In this document: positions 5,031 through 10,686 of the stretch, piece by piece | How positions within the stretch are numbered: position 1 is the first letter of the stretch | Layout: each line of letters begins with the position of its first letter | Source: an uncultured Eggerthellaceae bacterium | GTDB taxonomy: Bacteria; Actinomycetota; Coriobacteriia; Coriobacteriales; Eggerthellaceae | DNA: 10,686 bases | Assembly: GCA_910589135.1 (NCBI GenBank) | Contig: CAJUSL010000005.1 | Location: 38,359 to 49,044, forward strand | Direction of reading: 5' to 3' | Made by a program: the position numbers and the translations under genes | Notes under the pieces: model-generated | Told to the model about the DNA's origin: nothing | The model's database searches: none | The model's input: the letters and a program-made list of their open reading frames with translations, nothing else

Positions 5031-5240
5031 GTGTCCGTTGCCAAAAACGCGCCGCAACTGCCGTACACGGTCAAGCAGGTGGCCGAGATGTACGGCGTCT
5101 GCGCGGAGACGATCCGGCGCGAGATATCCGCAGGCCGGCTCAAGGCGGCCCACAAGAGGGGCCAGCGCCGCATCTGGTACATAACCGAGGCCAACCTGAA
5201 TGACTGGGCCGAGAACATGCTGGAGGAGGACGGCCTGTGA
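5031..5240 (+). CDS. Excisionase-like winged HTH protein
   Basis: A 69-residue DNA-binding protein of the MerR/AlpA/excisionase type (HTH_17-like). The helix-turn-helix spans about residues 12-35 (YTVKQVAEMYGVCAETIRREI), followed by the loop GRLKAAHKRG and the wing strand RRIWYITEANLNDWA. Such proteins act as phage excisionases (Xis/Cox) that bend DNA at the attachment site, or as small transcription regulators. Here it is the first protein gene after the tRNA. The start is GTG with AGGAGG four bases upstream; no ATG lies in the N-terminal part. It overlaps the next gene by four bases (GTGA), so the two are translationally coupled. Excision versus early-gene control cannot be decided from sequence. 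Confidence 0.8.
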   Translation: MSVAKNAPQLPYTVKQVAEMYGVCAETIRREISAGRLKAAHKRGQRRIWYITEANLNDWAENMLEEDGL

Positions 5241-5626
5241 GGCGCCGCTGGACGGAGGAGGACATCGCCTACCTCGATGGCCATGCCTCCGACGGCGCGG
5301 AGGCGGTTGCCTTGCACCTAGGCAGGAGCGTCCAGGCCATTAAGGTCATGGCGAGCCGCAGGGGAGTGTCCCTCGCGAGGTCGTGGCTCTGCCCGAACTG
5401 CGGGTGTAGGACGTTCTTCCCGCTGGTGGGCAAGACCGGGTGGTGCAAGGCGTGCACGGTCGAGCTCGGGGCGAAGAAGGCGTCCCGCGTTAACTACGAG
5501 CTTAGGCGGCAGGTTGCCGCGGAGCGCGAGCGCATAGCCGACGCGGAAAGGCGCAGGCAGGCGCTCTATAAGGACAATGAGAAGCAACGCAAGAAGATAT
5601 GTAGATTTCGTGAAGGAGGAAAATAG
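5237..5626 (+). CDS. Myb/SANT-like and zinc-ribbon DNA-binding protein
   Basis: A 129-residue protein with three parts. Residues 1-45 look like a Myb/SANT-type helical DNA-binding domain (RRWTEEDIAYL, then HLGRSVQAIKVMASRRG). Residues 50-75 hold a zinc ribbon with CPNC (52-55) and CKAC (70-73). Residues about 86-125 are a charged helix, probably a coiled coil, ending very basic. The start is GTG inside a GTGA overlap with the upstream gene. I recognise the domain style but no named family; a phage transcription or DNA-packaging regulator is possible. The last codons contain an AAGGAGG suited to a TTG start directly after its stop. Confidence 0.8.
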   Translation: MRRRWTEEDIAYLDGHASDGAEAVALHLGRSVQAIKVMASRRGVSLARSWLCPNCGCRTFFPLVGKTGWCKACTVELGAKKASRVNYELRRQVAAERERIADAERRRQALYKDNEKQRKKICRFREGGK

Positions 5627-5665
5627 TTGAAACCTGCCAGTTCAGACGATGTTTCGAGGTTTCAA
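5627..5665 (+). repeat. 9-bp inverted repeat after the zinc-ribbon gene
   Basis: TTGAAACCT (5627-5635) and AGGTTTCAA (5657-5665) are perfect arms around a 21-base loop, directly after the upstream stop codon. A second pair, CGAAGCG (5668-5674) and CGCTTCG (5705-5711), follows. There is no T-run, so a terminator is unlikely. The first arm contains the proposed TTG start of the 39-residue frame, so folding could mask that start. Confidence 0.45.
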
Positions 5666-5746
5666 AACGAAGCGACCCACGACTTGGGGAGGTGGCCTAT
5701 GAGCCGCTTCGCGAAACGAAGGAGGGATCATGACCGAAGACAATAA
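5627..5746 (+). CDS. Possible small basic protein, TTG start
   Basis: A 39-codon frame beginning with TTG directly after the upstream stop codon, seven bases after a perfect AAGGAGG. It ends at 5746 and overlaps the next gene by 17 bases. The product starts KPASSDDVSRFQ and ends in a strongly basic tail (RFAKRRRDHDRRQ). An internal in-frame ATG at 5699 has its own GGGGAGG six to seven bases upstream and would give a 15-residue form. Codon third positions are less GC-rich than in neighbours, which argues against a long-conserved gene. It may instead be a leader frame that couples translation to the membrane protein. No family recognised. Confidence 0.4.
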   Translation: MKPASSDDVSRFQNEATHDLGRWPMSRFAKRRRDHDRRQ

Positions 5747-5969
5747 TGCGCCCCGCGATCTTGGCGGACTGGGGGGCGCAGGCAACAGCAGGACGCTGTA
5801 CACCGACACGCATTGTAACACGGACGGCTACCCGGGGTCTTTCAAGCCCATAAGGGTTGCCGAGCGCAAGCAGCATCCCGTGACCGGCGCGGCCGTGACC
5901 ACGCTTCTTGCGGTCGCGGTGTTTTCTGCGGCCTGGATGGCCTGCTACCTCTCGGGGTGCATGGCATGA
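5730..5969 (+). CDS. Small single-pass membrane protein
   Basis: A 79-residue protein of unknown function. The first 50 residues are polar and Gly/Asn-rich (LGGLGGAGNS at 11-20). The C-terminal part, about 52-76, is one hydrophobic segment (TLLAVAVFSAAWMACYLSG) that should span the membrane. Arg and Lys just before it (RVAERK) suggest the N-terminal part stays in the cytoplasm. Small tail-anchored proteins in phage early regions sometimes act in exclusion or host takeover, but nothing here shows that. The ATG has AAGGAGG about five bases upstream. The stop codon overlaps the next start (ATGA). Confidence 0.7.
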   Translation: MTEDNNAPRDLGGLGGAGNSRTLYTDTHCNTDGYPGSFKPIRVAERKQHPVTGAAVTTLLAVAVFSAAWMACYLSGCMA

Positions 5970-6301
5970 GGGCGTGCGGCCCTGCGCCGGGAAACCAGAC
6001 CGAGATGGTCATACCCGGCGTCAACGACGGGCCTTCCGAGGTCTGGGAGGAGATGCGCGACTGGACGTGCCGCAACTTCTCCGCGTGGTGCTACTACAAG
6101 GAGTTCGCAGACCTCAACAGGGGGCCTGACGGCAAGGCGTCGCCCAACGAGTGCCTTATGGCGGCGAGGGCTCGCTTCAAGACGAGCCTTCCCAACGCCT
6201 GGGCGCCCGCCCTCGCGAGGCTCGCCAGGCAGGAGTGCCCGCATCTGGACTTCCGCATGGCCAAGTCGATGTTCGACCCGTGCGCGGAGGTGAGGCTGTG
6301 A
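5966..6301 (+). CDS. Hypothetical phage early protein
   Basis: A 111-residue protein with no family I recognise. I choose the ATG at 5966, which overlaps the upstream stop as ATGA, rather than the in-frame GTG three codons earlier. The sequence is mixed helical with several Trp, Tyr and Cys residues (EVWEEMRDWTCRNFSAWCYY at about 25-44), followed by a basic stretch (AARARFKTS) and a cysteine-bearing C terminus. The four cysteines do not form a CxxC zinc pattern. It precedes rusA with a small overlap, so a role in DNA metabolism is plausible from position only. Confidence 0.7.
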   Translation: MRACGPAPGNQTEMVIPGVNDGPSEVWEEMRDWTCRNFSAWCYYKEFADLNRGPDGKASPNECLMAARARFKTSLPNAWAPALARLARQECPHLDFRMAKSMFDPCAEVRL

Positions 6302-6684
6302 TCCAGACGTTCGTGATACCGGGCCGCCTCGACGGCCTGAACGAGTACACGGCGCAGAACCGCGGGAACCGATGCTGCGGCAACGCCTGCAAGAGGCGCA
6401 ACGAGAAGCTGGTCCGGGCGGCCATACGCGCCGCGTGCCTGGAGCCGATGCGGACGCCGGTCAGGATAACCGCCCACTGGCACGAGGGTAAGAAGCCCGG
6501 AAGCAGGCAGTTCCGCGCGCGCGACCGGGACAACATCCGCTTCGGGATGAAGTTCATCCAGGACGCGCTGGTCGCCGAGGGAATCATCGACGACGACGCC
6601 TTCGACAAGGTTGACCCGCGCGACACGTACACGAAGGACAGGGACGACCCGCACGTGGTCGTCGTGATAGAGGAGGTTCGATGA
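6298..6684 (+). CDS. rusA: RusA-type Holliday junction resolvase
   Basis: A 128-residue endonuclease that cuts four-way junctions during phage recombination and replication. The N terminus fits the family (TFVIPGRLDGLNEYT). The signature RDRDNIRFGMKFIQDAL supplies Asp76, Asp78, Asn79, Lys85 and Asp89, and the acidic IIDDD (96-100) follows, matching the DxDN..K..D pattern of RusA. The length is as in other RusA proteins. The start is GTG 6298, in a GTGA overlap with the upstream gene, with GGAGG seven bases before it; an extension further upstream would run through the preceding gene in another frame. It directly precedes the exonuclease and annealing-protein genes. Confidence 0.9.
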   Translation: MIQTFVIPGRLDGLNEYTAQNRGNRCCGNACKRRNEKLVRAAIRAACLEPMRTPVRITAHWHEGKKPGSRQFRARDRDNIRFGMKFIQDALVAEGIIDDDAFDKVDPRDTYTKDRDDPHVVVVIEEVR

Positions 6685-7664
6685 AGGTTCAAGGGGGTCG
6701 AATGAGGCCCTACACCGAGACGCGCTTCAAGGGCACCCCGGACGAGGTGAGGGAGCAGTGGCTTGCCGAGCGCAAGAAGGGCATAGGCGGCTCGGACGCA
6801 GCGGGCGTTCTCGGCCTATCCAAGTACTCCACCCCGCTCACCGTCTGGATGGAGAAGACCGGGCGCAGCGTCCCCGAGGACATATCGGGCAAGGAGCCGG
6901 TCTACTGGGGCAACGTCCTGGAGGACGTGGTGGCTGCGGAGTTCTCCAAGCGCCACCCCGAGCTGAAGGTGCGGCGGCTCAACGCCCTGCTTAGGTCGGT
7001 CGAGCACCCGTTCATGCAGGCCTCGCTCGACCGCGTGGTCACCGACGGCTCGGGCAGGAAGGGCGTGCTCGAGATCAAGACCTGCGACGCCAGGCTGAAG
7101 GGCGACTGGGAGGGCGGCATACCCGGGTACTACCTCCCGCAGCCCATCCACTACCTGGCGGTGACGGGATTCGCGTTCTACTGCGTCGCCGTGCTCTGCG
7201 GAGGGAACCACTACGCGGACTTCCATTACGAGCGCGACCAGGAGGACGTCGACCACCTGGTTTCGAGGGAGGCGGAGTTCTGGCGCATGGTCGAGGACGA
7301 CGTGATGCCGGAGCCAACCGCCGCGAGCGCCGATGCCCAGGCGCTCGCGGGGACCTACCCCTCGCCCGGGGGCAGGATGATCGACGCCTTGGACGAGGAC
7401 TTCCCCGAGATCGGGCGCCTGGCGGACCTGAAGAAGGCGCGCGACGAGGCGGACGCCCAGATAAGGGAGCTGCAGAACGCGCTGAAGAAGCGCATAGGCG
7501 AACACAAGGGGATACAGACCCCCACGTTCAAGGTCAGCTGGGTGAGGAGCGAGTCGGCCCGGTTCGACCAGAAGGCGTTCCGGGAGGCCAACCCCGCGCT
7601 CGCCGAGAAGTACACGACGACCGTCCCGAGGGACGGCGGATTGAGGATAACGGAGGTCGCATAG
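6681..7664 (+). CDS. YqaJ-family phage recombination exonuclease
   Basis: A 327-residue 5'-3' exonuclease of the lambda-Exo/YqaJ fold. It resects double-strand ends so that the neighbouring RecT can anneal the strands. Conserved points are KKGIGGSDAAGVLG at about 32-45, WGNVLED with Glu81, ASLDR with metal-binding Asp117, LEIKT with Glu131 and Lys133, and YYLPQPIHYLAVTG with Gln154. A helical segment around 245-272 (LKKARDEADAQIRELQNALK) is probably a coiled coil for oligomer or partner contacts. The ATG overlaps the rusA stop as ATGA and has AGGAGG four bases upstream; a second ATG seven codons on, with AAGGGGG, is also possible. Confidence 0.92.
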   Translation: MKVQGGRMRPYTETRFKGTPDEVREQWLAERKKGIGGSDAAGVLGLSKYSTPLTVWMEKTGRSVPEDISGKEPVYWGNVLEDVVAAEFSKRHPELKVRRLNALLRSVEHPFMQASLDRVVTDGSGRKGVLEIKTCDARLKGDWEGGIPGYYLPQPIHYLAVTGFAFYCVAVLCGGNHYADFHYERDQEDVDHLVSREAEFWRMVEDDVMPEPTAASADAQALAGTYPSPGGRMIDALDEDFPEIGRLADLKKARDEADAQIRELQNALKKRIGEHKGIQTPTFKVSWVRSESARFDQKAFREANPALAEKYTTTVPRDGGLRITEVA

Positions 7665-8633
7665 ATGGGAGCATTGAAGGAGATGGCCGAGGGGAAGGGG
7701 ACGACCCCTTCCGGCGGCAGGTCCATGGCGGACACGCTGAAGTCGCAGTGGGGCAGGATAGAGGCCGTCATGCCCAAGCACATGTCCAGCGAGAGGCTGT
7801 TCCAGATGGCCGTGTCCACGATCAACCACGACCCGAAGCTCGGGCAGTGCGACATCGTGACGATACTGTCGTGCCTGATGAAGTGCTCGGCGCTGGGCCT
7901 GGAGCCATCGAGCGTGGACGGGCTCGGCAGGGCCTACATACTGCCCTTCAACAACAAGAAGGCCCGGCGCATGGAGGCCACGTTCATCCTGGGATACAAG
8001 GGCATGCTCGACCTCGCCAGGAGGTCGGGGGAGATCGCAGACATCTCCGCGCGCGCCGTCTACGAGGGCGACGAGTTCGACTACGAGTTCGGGCTTGACG
8101 AGCGCTGCCGGCACGTCCCCAGGGCCGACAGGAGGACGCCGGACGCGTTGACCCACGTCTACTGCGTGTGCCGCTTCAAGGACGGCGGGCACTACCTGGA
8201 GGTCATGACGAAGGCCGAGGTGGAGGCCGTCCGCAAGCGCAGCAAGGCCAAGGACTCCGGCCCTTGGGCCACCGACTACGAGGCCATGGCGAAGAAGACC
8301 GTGGTGCGCAGGGCCTTCCCGTACCTCCCCGTGTCCGTCGAGGCCCAGATGGGGGCGGCGTCAGACGAGACGTCCGGCGGCTACGAGGGGACCTTGCCGC
8401 AGCTCGACGTGACGCCCCTGGAGGTTGCGCCAGAGGCCGCAGGGCCGGCGGAGGGCGAATCGCCCGACGAGGGGCCGGAGGAGCCCGAAAGCCCGCCGGA
8501 GAGCGAGCCTGGCGCGCCCAGGCGGGCGGTGTGTCGCTCGTGCGGCAACGTCTTCGAGCTCGAGGAGGGCCAGTCCGCCAAGGACGTGAAGTTCCTCTGC
8601 TGTCCGAATCCCGACTACGCGGAGGAGTCCTAA
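7665..8633 (+). CDS. recT: RecT single-strand annealing protein with Cys-rich tail
   Basis: A 322-residue recombinase mediator that binds single strands made by the exonuclease and anneals them. The RecT core runs from about 24 to 235: LFQMAVSTINHDPKLGQCD, a CSALGLEPSS motif, GRAYILPF, ATFILGYKGMLDLARRSG, and KKTVVRRAFPYLPVS at the end. It is followed by an acidic, proline-rich linker (about 245-287) and a terminal module with CRSC (290-293) and LCCPNPDY (Cys312, Cys313), which resembles a zinc ribbon. RecT proteins usually end in an acidic tail without this. The ATG follows the upstream TAG with no gap, with GGAGG eight bases before. Exonuclease, RecT and RusA form a full recombination cassette. 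Confidence 0.92.
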   Translation: MGALKEMAEGKGTTPSGGRSMADTLKSQWGRIEAVMPKHMSSERLFQMAVSTINHDPKLGQCDIVTILSCLMKCSALGLEPSSVDGLGRAYILPFNNKKARRMEATFILGYKGMLDLARRSGEIADISARAVYEGDEFDYEFGLDERCRHVPRADRRTPDALTHVYCVCRFKDGGHYLEVMTKAEVEAVRKRSKAKDSGPWATDYEAMAKKTVVRRAFPYLPVSVEAQMGAASDETSGGYEGTLPQLDVTPLEVAPEAAGPAEGESPDEGPEEPESPPESEPGAPRRAVCRSCGNVFELEEGQSAKDVKFLCCPNPDYAEES

Positions 8634-8971
8634 TGGACCTCGTGGAAGGCGTGAGGCGCGACCGCGACCTGATGCTCACGGCAGTGACCGAGGCCAAGGA
8701 ACGGGGCCTGAAGCTCGCGAAGGCCAACGCCGAGTACTACACGGCAAAGAACGTGAGGGCGTTGGAGATGCGCGCCGAGGGCATGCCCGTGTCCATTATC
8801 TCGAACGTGCTCAAGGGAGACGAGAAGGTGTCGGAGGCCATGTTCGCCCGCGACTGCGCCCAGGTCGAGTACGACAGCGCACGCGAGGCCATAAACGCCT
8901 ACAAGCTCTCCGCGAGGCTCGGGGAGCAGCAGATCGCCCGCGAGTGGGGGCAGGCGGGTGGTGCCGTATGA
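8633..8971 (+). CDS. Helical phage protein of unknown function
   Basis: A 112-residue, almost wholly helical, charged protein. The central stretch ALEMRAEGMPVSIISNVLKG, followed by a long C-terminal helix (ARDCAQVEYDSAREAINAYK), resembles small proteins that often follow recT in phage recombination operons. I know no assigned function for them. The start ATG overlaps the recT stop (TAATG) and has GGAGGAG five bases upstream. The end overlaps the next gene by four bases. A role as recombination or single-strand-binding accessory is inference from position. Confidence 0.8.
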   Translation: MDLVEGVRRDRDLMLTAVTEAKERGLKLAKANAEYYTAKNVRALEMRAEGMPVSIISNVLKGDEKVSEAMFARDCAQVEYDSAREAINAYKLSARLGEQQIAREWGQAGGAV

Positions 8972-9555
8972 GCGAGGTAAGCAGCTTCGCGTTCCACAGA
9001 AGCTACCACAACACATTGAAGGCCCTCCCGGACGATCAGCGCCTCGCTCTCTCCGACGCCATAGGGGCCTACGCCTTCGAGGGCCAGCAGCCGATGTTCT
9101 CCGACCCCATGCTGGACCTCGTGTGGGGCCTCATAGCCCCCAACATCAGCGCGTCCGTGCGCAAGTCCGCAGCGAACTCCAAGCGCAAATCCACCCGGGA
9201 TTCCAAGCCTTCACCACATGGGAACCCACGTGAGAACCCGTGTGGGAAACGTGACGGGAGGACGAGTGGGAAGCCACACGGAAGACCTGAATCAATAGGA
9301 GAGGAAAGGATAGGAGAAGGAGTAGTTGAGAACCCTTCTTCTAACGAAGAAGAGGGTTCTCAAACTACTGCGCCGTCAGGGACGGGCGCGGCTGCGGCTA
9401 AGGCCGCGCCGCCCCTTCCGGCAGGATGGGAGCGCACCGGCGTGATCTGCAGCCACGCGAACTGCGCAGTCCTCCAAGTCCGAGATGACCAGGGCGGCCT
9501 CTGGTGCCCGGAGTGTGACGCCGGGCTGCTCGAAACGATGGGGGTGAGGCGATGA
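8968..9555 (+). CDS. DUF6291-type phage replication protein
   Basis: A 195-residue protein. Residues about 5-68 match the DUF6291 pattern of phage replication regions (FHRSYHNTLKALPDDQRLALSDAI, then IAPNISASVRKSAANSKRKS). Residues 84-107 are six four-residue units of the form xGxP/xxxP (HGNP, RENP, CGKR, DGRT, SGKP, HGRP), followed by a Gly/Glu-rich linker. The C-terminal 35 residues hold a cysteine module (CSHANC at 161-166, CPEC at 180-183), probably a zinc ribbon. The DNA behind the linker carries repeats and a hairpin that look like an origin, so this may be the initiator, as gene O is in lambda. The ATG overlaps the upstream stop. The family name is from memory of the pattern. Confidence 0.75.
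   Translation: MSEVSSFAFHRSYHNTLKALPDDQRLALSDAIGAYAFEGQQPMFSDPMLDLVWGLIAPNISASVRKSAANSKRKSTRDSKPSPHGNPRENPCGKRDGRTSGKPHGRPESIGEERIGEGVVENPSSNEEEGSQTTAPSGTGAAAAKAAPPLPAGWERTGVICSHANCAVLQVRDDQGGLWCPECDAGLLETMGVRR
9217..9288. repeat. Six tandem 12-bp units, candidate origin iterons
   Basis: Units start at 9217, 9229, 9241, 9253, 9265 and 9277. The common core is GGGAA or a one-to-two-base variant, at the same phase in each unit (GGGAAC, GAGAAC, GGGAAA, GGGAGG, GGGAAG, GGAAGA). CCCAC/CCAC follows in the better copies. The array encodes the four-residue repeats of the DUF6291-type protein. A purine-rich stretch and a hairpin follow directly, which resembles iterons plus unwinding region in lambda-like origins. 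Confidence 0.6.
9321..9369. repeat. 21-bp hairpin inside the DUF6291 gene
   Basis: Left arm 9321-9341 pairs with right arm 9346-9369 over 21 base pairs, with a two-base bulge (9352-9353) and a one-base bulge (9364); the loop is TAAC. The sequence is much richer in A and T than the neighbouring coding DNA. It lies just after the 12-bp array and codes for a low-complexity linker, so the nucleotide structure may matter more than the protein. Confidence 0.6.
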
Positions 9556-10025
9556 GCTACGAGACGAAACAGCTCCGCGGCATGGCCTACCTCCTCGCCG
9601 AATGCTACGGCAAGCCCCACTGGCAGGCGCACTACCTGTCCGAGTGCCCCACGAAGGCGGGCGTGGACAGGTACGGCCTGGACGAGGGAGCCAGGTGCGT
9701 CGTCTGCGGGCAGAATGCCACCAACGCCCACCACGCGCCGCCCAAGGGCGTCATGCGGGTGTTCCCCCTGGAGACCGGGAGGGGCACGTTTCCCATGCGC
9801 CCGGCGCTGCTCGCCGTGTGCGGAAGCGGCACCACGGGCTGCCACGGGGACATCCATGCGGGCCTGCTCAAGGTCGAGTGGGCCTGGGACGACCCCGGCT
9901 TTTCGGACGCCTGGTGGGACGGGATGCTCTCGGAGGGGGCCGCCCACGACCCCGGCCTCTACGCCTGCGGCTGCTGGAGGGTCACCGACCGCGACGGCAA
10001 CGTGGTCAGGGAGGCGAGGGCGTGA
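9552..10025 (+). CDS. HNH-type zinc endonuclease-like protein
   Basis: A 157-residue protein with a Cys/His arrangement of phage HNH proteins: CVVC (49-52), NAHHAPPKG with His60-His61, then CGSGTTGCHGDIHAG with Cys90, Cys97, His98 and His102. The two cysteine pairs can hold a structural zinc and the histidines form the betabeta-alpha-metal active site. The remaining C-terminal part is rich in Trp and acidic residues. Such proteins in phage early operons are nicking or cutting nucleases in recombination and replication, or remnants of them. The start ATG overlaps the upstream stop as ATGA. The substrate is unknown. Confidence 0.8.
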   Translation: MSYETKQLRGMAYLLAECYGKPHWQAHYLSECPTKAGVDRYGLDEGARCVVCGQNATNAHHAPPKGVMRVFPLETGRGTFPMRPALLAVCGSGTTGCHGDIHAGLLKVEWAWDDPGFSDAWWDGMLSEGAAHDPGLYACGCWRVTDRDGNVVREARA

Positions 10026-10153
10026 GGTGCGAAGCGTGCGGGCGCCCCATCGGGAGGCACGTCTGCGTCACGGGCAAGGGGAACCTCCTCTGCCCGGAGT
10101 GCTTCCGGCGCTTCCTGGACATGCTGAAGGCGAGGCGCCATGGAAATCCCTAA
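10022..10153 (+). CDS. 43-residue zinc-ribbon-like protein
   Basis: A very small protein with two CxxC pairs: CEAC (3-6) and CPEC (24-27), spaced as in a zinc ribbon, followed by a basic helix (FRRFLDMLKARRHG). It starts with GTG in a GTGA overlap with the HNH gene, and GGGAGG lies seven bases upstream. Such mini zinc-ribbon proteins are frequent in actinobacterial phage operons and may bind nucleic acid or a host protein; function unknown. Confidence 0.65.
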   Translation: MRCEACGRPIGRHVCVTGKGNLLCPECFRRFLDMLKARRHGNP

Positions 10154-10316
10154 CGAGTGCCCAAGAATCGAGTCCCGGCTCGACGGCAAGAAGGCCTACT
10201 GCTCCCTTTGGCGGCGGTGGACCAACTGCCTGGAGGCCGGGCACTGCACATACGAGACGATCGCCGGGAGGCAGGAGCTTCCCGAAACCGAGGAGGATAC
10301 ATGCAACGGGAGATGA
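10140..10316 (+). CDS. 58-residue Cys/Trp-rich hypothetical protein
   Basis: This short frame begins at the ATG at 10140, overlapping the preceding gene by 14 bases, and ends at 10316, overlapping the next by 16. The product (MEIPNECPRIESRL at the start) has five cysteines (7, 21, 30, 36, 55) and two tryptophans (24, 27), suggesting a metal-bound or disulphide-free compact fold. Support is position in a gapless operon and coding-like composition; the ribosome binding site is weak, so coupling to the upstream gene is likely. No family recognised. Confidence 0.5.
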   Translation: MEIPNECPRIESRLDGKKAYCSLWRRWTNCLEAGHCTYETIAGRQELPETEEDTCNGR

Positions 10317-10570
10317 TTTTTCGCTGCGAGCCCAAGTACGGCGGGCTGCTCGTGCACGTCGAGCAGGCAGAGCGCGACTACCACACGAAAAGGCCGGCCC
10401 ACACCGGCGAGGTCGTGAGGTGCCGGGACTGCAAGAGCGTGGAGAACACGCTTCGCTTCTCGGACGGAGAGCGGGCTGGCGACGCGAAGAACGTCCCGTT
10501 CTGCGCCAAGCTGCGCCGGGAGACCGACCCTGACGGCTTCTGCTGGCTGGGCGAGCGCCATGAACGGTAA
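10301..10570 (+). CDS. 89-residue zinc-binding phage protein
   Basis: The ATG at 10301 has GAGGAGG four bases upstream, far better than any earlier start. The product carries VVRCRDCKSV (Cys41, Cys44), FCAKL (Cys68) and DPDGFCWLGER (Cys81), a CxxC...C...GFC-W-GER layout I recognise from many small phage proteins of unknown function. Four cysteines in this order can bind one zinc. It overlaps the next start by 11 bases. Its place among tiny cysteine-rich genes suggests early host-takeover or regulatory proteins, by inference only. Confidence 0.75.
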   Translation: MQREMIFRCEPKYGGLLVHVEQAERDYHTKRPAHTGEVVRCRDCKSVENTLRFSDGERAGDAKNVPFCAKLRRETDPDGFCWLGERHER

Positions 10571-10686
10571 CTACCCCGACGGCATAAGCCCCGGCGACCC
10601 CGCGATGCCCTGGAACCAGCCGCCCGCGCCAGAGTGGCGCGAGCACTACACCGACGTGCGCGACGACCTGCTCGACCAGTGCACGC
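10560..10686 (+). CDS. Start of a small phage protein, cut by window end
   Basis: The frame opens at ATG 10560 within the end of the preceding gene and is still open at the window edge after 42 codons. The visible product begins MNGNYPDGISPGDPAMPW and continues with an acidic, Trp- and Pro-containing stretch. An N-terminal NYPDG followed by short acidic sequence is common in small phage proteins whose C-terminal part has a CxxC finger; whether that follows cannot be seen. Confidence 0.55.
   Translation, partial: MNGNYPDGISPGDPAMPWNQPPAPEWREHYTDVRDDLLDQCT

Noticed and set aside
4622..5317. Open frames on both strands across the stem-loop and tRNA region
   Set aside because: They run through long inverted repeats and the tRNA gene, lack good ribosome binding sites and show no protein-like domains. 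Inverted repeats in GC-rich DNA create such frames on both strands.
5649..5702. 17-codon frame from ATG 5649 overlapping ATG 5699
   Set aside because: It has no Shine-Dalgarno sequence and competes with the better-supported TTG frame in another register.
6816..8192. Minus-strand open frame of 458 codons
   Set aside because: It lies opposite the exonuclease and recT genes, which have clear family motifs and good starts. Long antisense frames arise from the strong GC bias at codon third positions; the translated product has no recognisable motif.
1..10686. CRISPR array, insertion sequence or retron
   Set aside because: No regularly spaced repeats with unique spacers, no transposase and no reverse transcriptase were found. 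The only short tandem array is the coding 12-bp repeat at 9217-9288.

Overview
The window is the immunity and early region of a temperate phage, most likely an integrated tailed-phage prophage, in a GC-rich host. Gene content, strong GC bias at codon third positions, frequent GTG/TTG starts and the integrase type suggest an actinobacterial gut lineage such as Coriobacteriia (Eggerthella/Gordonibacter/Slackia-like). That host call is inference from style, not from a host gene. Only about the first 50 bases could be host DNA.

Left, leftward-reading part (1-4204): a tRNA-Thr(UGU) gene cut off after its anticodon arm marks the attachment region. It is followed by short repeats that look like integrase arm sites and then by five minus-strand genes. 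In transcription order these are a CI-type repressor with an S24 autocleavage domain, a hicA toxin gene, a hicB antitoxin gene fused to an excisionase-like DNA-binding domain, a DUF4041/GIY-YIG protein, and a tyrosine integrase. This is the lysogeny module: repression, a toxin-antitoxin pair, a probable accessory nuclease and integration. The repressor is divided from a rightward Cro-like gene by an AT-rich, dyad-rich control region (4205-4342).

Centre (4556-5030): 475 bases with no credible gene. They hold six consecutive stem-loops, some very long, that end just before a tRNA-like gene with an encoded CCA and an irregular anticodon arm. Two of the stem-loops carry the same GACAGCAG loop. 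I read this as an undescribed structured phage RNA, possibly transcribed together with the tRNA. It is the most interesting object in the window.

Right, rightward-reading part (5031-10686): a tightly packed early operon whose genes mostly overlap by 4 bases. It encodes an excisionase-like HTH protein, a Myb-like/zinc-ribbon protein, a possible 39-residue protein, a small membrane protein, an unknown, a RusA-type Holliday junction resolvase, a YqaJ-type exonuclease, a RecT annealing protein with an added cysteine-rich tail, a helical unknown, a DUF6291-type replication protein, an HNH protein, and a run of very small cysteine-rich proteins, the last cut by the window end. Exonuclease, annealing protein and resolvase form a complete phage recombination set. 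The DUF6291 gene contains six tandem 12-bp units, a purine-rich stretch and a 21-bp hairpin, an arrangement that recalls the lambda-type origin embedded in gene O.
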